Assembly: GCF_900177275.1 (NCBI RefSeq)
Contig: NZ_FXAG01000017.1
Coordinates: forward strand, 40,131-104,130
Direction: 5' to 3'
Length of the DNA: 64,000 nucleotides
Origin: Pseudogulbenkiania subflava DSM 22618
GTDB lineage: Bacteria > Pseudomonadota > Gammaproteobacteria > Burkholderiales > Chromobacteriaceae
Numbering within the stretch: the stretch's first letter is position 1; the number at the start of each line of letters is the position of its first letter. The translations under genes were made by a program, and so were the position numbers. Positions 59,472 to 64,000 of this stretch are shown here, in pieces. The notes under the pieces were generated by a model. The model was not told the DNA's origin. It made no database searches and worked only from the letters and a program-made list of their open reading frames with translations.

Positions 59472-60013
59472 TCTTCGTGTTCCTCGGTTTGCTGCCCGGT
59501 CGGCTTGCCCGGTTCCGGGATGATTTCCTTGAGCGCCTGGAACAGCAGTCGGAAGGATTTCGGCGGCTTGTTGTCCTGTTGTTCCTTGCGCGCGTTGCGG
59601 ATCAGCGTGCGCAAGTACTGGGCGTCACTTTCAGGATAGTCCGCAATAAAGCTGGCAAGCATCTTGTCATCGCTCATCAGACGTTCGCGCCAGCGCTCCA
59701 GGAGGTGAAGCCAGCCGGTATGCTCGGCCGATTCGCCGCGGATCACCGCCAGTTGCTGGCGGATCGGCTCGGGATCGATATCGCGCATCAGCTTGCCGAT
59801 GTATTGCTCTTGCCGGTTGCGTGCGCCATGGGAGGAGATGCGCTTGTACTCGCGAATGGCTTCCACGAGGTTTTCCGGCAGGGTCATCTGCTTGAGACGG
59901 TCGTTGGAGAGTTGCAGCAATTCCTCGCCCAACTCCTGCAGGGCGATCATTTCTTTCTTGCGGCGGGTTTTGCTGAATTCCTGATCCGCACTATCGTTCA
60001 AGTAATCGGTCAT
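59468..60013 (-). CDS. yjgA: DarP/YjgA family ribosome-associated protein
   Basis: 181 residues, helical and highly charged, related to E. coli YjgA, which binds late 50S precursors. Characteristic stretches: SKTRRKKEMIALQELGEELLQLSNDRLKQM, LPENLVEAIREYKRISSHGARNRQEQYIGKLMRDID, and RLMSDDKMLASFIADYPESDAQYLRTLIRNARKEQ. The ATG at 60013 (MTDYLND) is preferred, with GAAGAG upstream; an ATG at 60031 adds six residues. Divergent from pmbA, the arrangement found in many proteobacteria; mogA is coupled behind it. Confidence 0.92.
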   Translation of the reverse strand: MTDYLNDSADQEFSKTRRKKEMIALQELGEELLQLSNDRLKQMTLPENLVEAIREYKRISSHGARNRQEQYIGKLMRDIDPEPIRQQLAVIRGESAEHTGWLHLLERWRERLMSDDKMLASFIADYPESDAQYLRTLIRNARKEQQDNKPPKSFRLLFQALKEIIPEPGKPTGQQTEEHEE

Positions 60014-60110
60014 CGTTGTCGAGCTCTTCATATTTCAAGGCTGGTATGATACCGGAAAAGCCTAGACCGGCGGTTCTTGATCCGGCCGTCCGATAACAGT
60101 GAAAGAGTCT

Positions 60111-61457
60111 ATGTCTGATACCACTTTCAGCTATACCCGCAGTCACCTCGAAAGCCTCGCCGCGCAGGTGCTGGAACTGGCGCGCCAGCAGGGCGCAACC
60201 GCCTGCGAGGTGGACATTTCCGAAGGCACGGGGCAATCGGTGAGCGTTCGCCTCGGCGAGGTGGAAACCATCGAATACAACCAGGACAAGGGTGTCGATG
60301 TCACGGTGTATTTCGGTCAGAAGAAGGGCCACGCCAGCACCTCCGATTTCACCGCAACGGCCTTGGCCGATACGGTCGGCGCTGCCGTCAACATCGCCCG
60401 TTTCACCGCCGCGGACGATTGCGCCGGCCTGGCCGAGTCGTCCTTGCTCGCCACCGATTTCCCCGATCTGGCGCTGTACCATCCGTGGGCCTTGCCGGTG
60501 GCCGAGGCGATCGAACTTGCGCGCGAGTGCGAGCAGGCGGCACGGGCGGTAGATAGCCGCATCAGCAATTCGGAAGGCGCCACGGTCTCCACCCAGCAAA
60601 GTCAGTTCATCTATGCCAACAGCCATGGCTTTGTCGGTGGCTTCCCCTCGTCGCGCCACAGCCTGTCAGCGGCGGTGGTCGCGAGCGAAGGCGAGTCGAT
60701 GCAGCGCGACTATTGGTACAGTGCCGCTCGCCACCGCGAGGATCTGGAGAGCGCGATGCAGGTCGGCGCCCGCGCCGGCGAACGCACGGTACGTCGCCTC
60801 AATGCCCGCCGTATCACGACGGGCCAGTATCCGGTGCTGTTCGAGGCGCCGGTGGCGGCGTCGCTGATCGGCCATCTGGTGTCCGCCATCAGCGGCGGCG
60901 CGCTCTACCGCAAATCGAGCTTCCTGCTCGACAGCCTCGGCAAACCGGTGTGCTCGCCTTGCGTCGTGATCGATGAGGACCCCTTCCTGCTGCGTGGCTT
61001 CGGCAGCAGCCCCTTCGACAGCGAGGGGGTGGAAACCTGCGCCCGCCGGCTGGTGGACAAAGGCGTACTGAAGGGCTACATGCTCAGTAGCTATTCGGCG
61101 CGCAAGCTCGGCATGGAAACCACCGGCAATGCCGGCGGGCCGCACAATCTCATTGTGCATTCCACCGGCGACAGTTTCGACGATTTGCTGAGCAAGATGG
61201 GAACCGGGCTGCTGGTCACCGAATTGCTCGGCCACGGCGTGAATACGCTGACCGGCGATTACTCGCGCGGCGCCGCGGGTTTTTGGGTGGAGAACGGCGT
61301 CATTGCCCATGCGGTGGAGGAGATCACCATCGCCGGCAATCTGCGCGACATGCTCCGGCAGGTGGTGGGCATCGGTGACGACGTGCTGGTGCGCGGGGCC
61401 AAACATGTGGGCTCCATCCTGATCGAGTCGATGATGGTGGCAGGCCAGGGGGCATGA
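60111..61457 (+). CDS. pmbA: Metalloprotease-type protein PmbA (TldE)
   Basis: 448 residues. Partner of TldD in a zinc protease that processes modified peptides. Family landmarks are clear: ATACEVDISEGTGQSVSVRLGEVETIEYNQDKGVDVTVYFGQKKGHASTSDF, GAALYRKSSFLLDSLGK-like RKSSF, VVIDEDPFLLRGFGSSPFDSEG, and the C-terminal TELLGHGVNTLTGDYSRGAAGFWVENG. The TldD HExxxH is not expected in TldE. The glycosylase gene overlaps its stop by four bases. Divergent from yjgA, a common arrangement. Confidence 0.95.
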   Translation: MSDTTFSYTRSHLESLAAQVLELARQQGATACEVDISEGTGQSVSVRLGEVETIEYNQDKGVDVTVYFGQKKGHASTSDFTATALADTVGAAVNIARFTAADDCAGLAESSLLATDFPDLALYHPWALPVAEAIELARECEQAARAVDSRISNSEGATVSTQQSQFIYANSHGFVGGFPSSRHSLSAAVVASEGESMQRDYWYSAARHREDLESAMQVGARAGERTVRRLNARRITTGQYPVLFEAPVAASLIGHLVSAISGGALYRKSSFLLDSLGKPVCSPCVVIDEDPFLLRGFGSSPFDSEGVETCARRLVDKGVLKGYMLSSYSARKLGMETTGNAGGPHNLIVHSTGDSFDDLLSKMGTGLLVTELLGHGVNTLTGDYSRGAAGFWVENGVIAHAVEEITIAGNLRDMLRQVVGIGDDVLVRGAKHVGSILIESMMVAGQGA

Positions 61458-62071
61458 CGCCGACCGAGTGGCAGGCTGCTTGTGAAGGGTTGGCCGAAGC
61501 CGATCCGGTCATGGCCGGGCTGATCGCACGCTTTCCCGGCTCCCGGCTGGTGACGCGCGGACAACCCTTCGAAACCCTGCTGCGAGCCATTGTCGGCCAG
61601 CAGATTTCGCTGAAGGCGGCCGACGCCATCTGGGGTCGGTTGTCGGCAGTGGTCCGCTGCGACAGCCCGGACAGCATCCTGGCTGCGCCGGTCGATGCCC
61701 TGCGACAGGTCGGGCTGTCGGCGCGCAAGGCCGACTACGTGCAGGATCTGGCTGGGCATTTTGCCGATGGCCGTATCGATCCGCAGTCGTTCCCGGTGCT
61801 TGACGACGAGGACATCATCCGGGAACTGGTTGCCGTACGCGGTATCGGCCGCTGGACGGCGGAAATGTTCCTGATTTTCCATCTGGCGCGACCCGATGTC
61901 TGGGCCGTCGACGACATCGGCCTGCAGCGTGCGGTGTCCGGGTTATACCTGGACGGGCTTCGGCCAACCCCGGCCGCCCTGCGCGAGCTGGGCGAACGCT
62001 GGCGGCCATGGCGCAGCGTGGCCAGCTGGTACTTGTGGCGTCACGTCGAGCCGCAGGAAGTGGTGTATTGA
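61454..62071 (+). CDS. DNA-3-methyladenine glycosylase II (AlkA-like HhH-GPD)
   Basis: 205 residues. Removes alkylated bases from DNA. The HhH-GPD motif with catalytic Asp is intact: LVAVRGIGRWTAEMFLIFHLARPDVWAVDDIGLQRA (Asp in VDDIG). Upstream LLRAIVGQQISLKAADAIWGRL is typical. Short version without the N-terminal AlkA domain, as in many bacteria. Starts in an ATGA overlap with pmbA, so the two are co-transcribed. Two TTGGCCGAA words lie inside (61490 and, inverted, 61959). Confidence 0.93.
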   Translation: MTPTEWQAACEGLAEADPVMAGLIARFPGSRLVTRGQPFETLLRAIVGQQISLKAADAIWGRLSAVVRCDSPDSILAAPVDALRQVGLSARKADYVQDLAGHFADGRIDPQSFPVLDDEDIIRELVAVRGIGRWTAEMFLIFHLARPDVWAVDDIGLQRAVSGLYLDGLRPTPAALRELGERWRPWRSVASWYLWRHVEPQEVVY

Positions 62072-62134
62072 CGACTTCGGGATGGATGGTGAAGGCGAGA
62101 CTGCTTATTTGAAGCATCCTGAAGAGGTGCCGCC

Positions 62135-63280
62135 ATGTCGGGCAAACCCACTGTTGCGCTGATCCTGTCGGGAGGCGGGGCGCGTGCTGCCTATCAGGCC
62201 GGAGCGATGCTGGCCCTGTCCAAGCTGCTGCCGGATCCTTCCCGCAATCCTTTTCCGATTATTTCCGGCACGTCTGCCGGCGCTGTGAACGCGGTGGCCA
62301 TGGCCGCCGGCGCTACCGATTTCCGCCGTGCCGCAGGTTACCTGGCGCAGGTCTGGAAGCAGGTGCACATCGAGTACATCTACGACCCGAGTCTGGCCTA
62401 CTTCCTCAAGACCTTCCTGCATTTTGGTGTCTCGGTATTGAGCGGTGGACGGGTCTGGACCAATCCGCGCAGTTTTCTCGACAATTCGGCCCTGCGCGAA
62501 CTGCTCTCCAGCGTCATGCAATTCGAAGGGATCGAGCAATCCATTCGTGCCGGCGCACTGCGCGCAGTGGCGCTGACCGCTTCCTGCTACAGCTCCGGCA
62601 TGTCGGAGACCTTTTTCCAGGGGGACGACAGCATTCAGCCCTGGTCGCGCTACCGTCGCGTCGGCGTGCGTGAGACGCTCGGTGTCGATCACCTGATGGC
62701 CACCTCGGCTATTCCCTTGATCTTTCCTTCGGCCCAGGTCGGCAACCGTTACTACTGCGATGGCGCCGTCAGGCAGATGGCGCCATTGTCACCTGCCTTG
62801 CACATGGGGGCCGAGAAGCTGTTCATCGTCGGGGTTGGGGGACGGGACGTCGCTCACGCCGAACGCCGGCAGGGTGGGGGAGGAATCGCTCCGTCGCCGG
62901 CGCAGATTTTTGGCCATCTGCTGGATAGCGTGTTTCTCGATAGCCTGTCATCCGACATGGAGCGTCTGCTGCGCATCAACCATACCGTCTCCCTGCTGCA
63001 GGCCTACCCCGAACTGGCCGATCAGACCCCGCTGCGCCGGGTCGAGGCGTTTGTGCTGAACCCCAGTCGTTCCCTGGAGGAAATTGCCTATCGTCATAGC
63101 GGGCGATTCCCCCGGGTGATGCGTTTCGTCATGCAGGGGGCTGGGGCCACGCGCAAGCGCGGTAGCGTGTTGGCCAGCTATTTGTTGTTCGAACCCGAGT
63201 ACTGCCGTGAACTGATCGCCTTGGGCTACAAGGACGTGCTCAATCAAAAGCAGGCGATCGGCGAGTTTCTGGAACTTTGA
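62135..63280 (+). CDS. Patatin-like phospholipase family protein
   Basis: 381 residues. The patatin Ser/Asp dyad is seen: oxyanion GGGARAAYQAGAM (LSGGGARAAYQAG at residues 11-23), nucleophile elbow GTSAGAVNAVAMAAG, and the Asp in YYCDGAVRQMAPLSPAL. No signal peptide, so a cytosolic lipid acyl hydrolase is likely. The C-terminal ~150 residues (HSGRFPRVMRFVMQGAG onward) are conserved in the betaproteobacterial subgroup. GAGG seven bases before the ATG. Substrate unknown. Confidence 0.9.
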   Translation: MSGKPTVALILSGGGARAAYQAGAMLALSKLLPDPSRNPFPIISGTSAGAVNAVAMAAGATDFRRAAGYLAQVWKQVHIEYIYDPSLAYFLKTFLHFGVSVLSGGRVWTNPRSFLDNSALRELLSSVMQFEGIEQSIRAGALRAVALTASCYSSGMSETFFQGDDSIQPWSRYRRVGVRETLGVDHLMATSAIPLIFPSAQVGNRYYCDGAVRQMAPLSPALHMGAEKLFIVGVGGRDVAHAERRQGGGGIAPSPAQIFGHLLDSVFLDSLSSDMERLLRINHTVSLLQAYPELADQTPLRRVEAFVLNPSRSLEEIAYRHSGRFPRVMRFVMQGAGATRKRGSVLASYLLFEPEYCRELIALGYKDVLNQKQAIGEFLEL

Positions 63281-63334
63281 CCAGGTCGACAGTTCCGATA
63301 GCGTTTGTGTTTCTTTTTATGTAAAGGGTATGGA

Positions 63335-63826
63335 ATGGGACTGAATAGTCGCCGAAGCATTTTTCTTCTGATCGCGCTGGCGTGCGCCGCGGCCATCGGT
63401 TTTGCCTTGTACGCTCAGCACGTCTGGGGCCTGGAACCTTGTCCGCTCTGCATCTTCCAGCGTATCGGCGTGATGTCGGTGGGGGGCATCGCCCTGCTGG
63501 CGGCAATCCATAACCCTGGCCAGACCGGTGGGCGGCTATGGGCTGGCCTCACGGCCATCGCCGCGCTGGCGGGAGGAGCCGTATCGGTGCGCCATGTCTG
63601 GCTGCAACACCTGCCGGCCGACCAGGTCCCGTCCTGCGGTCCCGGTCTGGATTACATGCTGGAAACCATGCCGATGAGCAATGTGTTGTCCAAGGTGCTC
63701 AAGGGCAGCGGCGAGTGCGCCAAGATTGACTGGACATTCCTCGGCATGTCGATGCCGTTCTGGACCGGGGTGTTCTTTGCGCTGGTTCTGGTATTGTTGG
63801 CGAAGGCTTTCTTTACCAAGAAGTAA
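63335..63826 (+). CDS. dsbB: Disulfide bond formation protein DsbB
   Basis: 163 residues. Inner-membrane quinone reductase that reoxidises DsbA. Four transmembrane helices; the active Cys pairs are C36/C39 ([10 protein letters not shown]) and C101/C128 ([29 protein letters not shown]), the usual DsbB arrangement. AAAGG precedes the ATG at 63335. No dsbA in the window. Followed by a terminator shared with the tRNA gene. Confidence 0.95.
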   Translation: MGLNSRRSIFLLIALACAAAIGFALYAQHVWGLEPCPLCIFQRIGVMSVGGIALLAAIHNPGQTGGRLWAGLTAIAALAGGAVSVRHVWLQHLPADQVPSCGPGLDYMLETMPMSNVLSKVLKGSGECAKIDWTFLGMSMPFWTGVFFALVLVLLAKAFFTKK

Positions 63827-63888
63827 GCCTCGGAGGGGCAGGGCGATCGGTTTGGTCGCCCTGCCCGAGGTTTGAAGTGCCTGGAAAA

Positions 63889-63916
63889 CAAAAAAGCAGC
63901 CCGAAGGCTGCTTTTC
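63889..63916. terminator. Terminator between dsbB and tRNA-Asp
   Basis: AAAAGCAGCC / GGCTGCTTTT stem with a four-base loop (CGAA on the plus strand, TTCG on the minus strand); A-run on the left, T-run on the right. It can end the tRNA transcript on the minus strand and possibly dsbB on the plus strand. Confidence 0.85.
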
Positions 63917-63922
63917 TATTGT

Positions 63923-63999
63923 TGGCGGAGTGGACGGGACTCGAACCCGCGACCCCCGGCGTGACAGGCCGGTATTCTAACCAACTGAACTACCACTCC
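63923..63999 (-). tRNA. tRNA-Asp (anticodon GTC)
   Basis: The reverse complement starts GGAGTGGTAGTTCAGTTGG, has the anticodon stem-loop ACCGGCCTGTCACGCCGGGG with GTC, the T-loop GGTTCGAGTC and an encoded CCA end. The acceptor stem GGAGTGG/CCACTCC is perfect. 77 bases including CCA. A terminator follows on the same strand. Confidence 0.97.
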
Positions 64000-64000
64000 A

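Overview
The window reads as chromosomal DNA of a high-G+C betaproteobacterium, most likely of the order Neisseriales (Chromobacteriaceae-like). This rests on the style of the proteins (ValS, FolC/SPOR/CvpA/PurF/MetZ block, parvulin-type PPIase, PsrA-type fatty-acid regulon) and is inference; no rRNA gene or other decisive marker is present. Gene density is high, most genes are housekeeping, and there is no prophage, plasmid or CRISPR array. One tRNA gene (Asp, GTC) closes the window on the minus strand.

Layout. 1-5.1 kb: the end of a short-chain dehydrogenase, a two-receiver diguanylate cyclase and valS. 5.1-7.1 kb: an accessory patch with an AT-rich NYN/PIN-like gene, REP-like repeats, a REP-associated transposase (RAYT) between two ~100-bp direct repeats, and the 3' stump of a solute-binding-protein gene. 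7.1-21.6 kb: mixed single genes (DUF2252, PPIase, CorA, TetR + SMR pump, ArfB, isoaspartyl peptidase, membrane proteins, a long CorA-like protein, an aminotransferase, RluF). 21.7-25.9 kb: three tightly coupled minus-strand genes (ceramidase-like membrane hydrolase, small membrane protein, B12-binding radical SAM protein) facing a sigma-54 activator gene. A good -24/-12 promoter lies in front of the operon, so the activator probably drives it. This is the most system-like unexplained locus.

25.9-39.8 kb: a PQQ-type sugar dehydrogenase, small proteins, RhlE, a GarR-like dehydrogenase, an EAL protein, a degenerate tandem receiver, fructose-bisphosphatase and a uup-NlpC/P60-unknown operon. 39.8-45.9 kb: the collinear folC-SPOR-cvpA-purF-metZ block. 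46.0-55.3 kb: a fatty-acid degradation cluster (psrA-like regulator, fadE, thioesterase, fadL, fadB-like, fadA-like) with matches to the PsrA operator before the regulator and before fadL. 55.4-64 kb: a PilZ-like protein, yjgA-mogA-yheT-trpC, divergent pmbA plus a DNA glycosylase, a patatin, dsbB and tRNA-Asp.

Two window-wide signals stand out. First, the 9-mer TTGGCCGAA (extended form about AAGGTTGGCCGAAG) occurs about 20 times by hand count, where less than one is expected. It lies in coding and non-coding DNA, in several reading frames, twice as exact inverted pairs, one of which forms a perfect terminator. This is how the DNA uptake sequences of Neisseriaceae behave, but the word is different. 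Second, a family of ~140-180 bp intergenic elements with AGAACCTGTT-type ends occurs in two clear and two degenerate copies.

All counts, composition statements and homology calls were made by eye from the sequence, without database searches.
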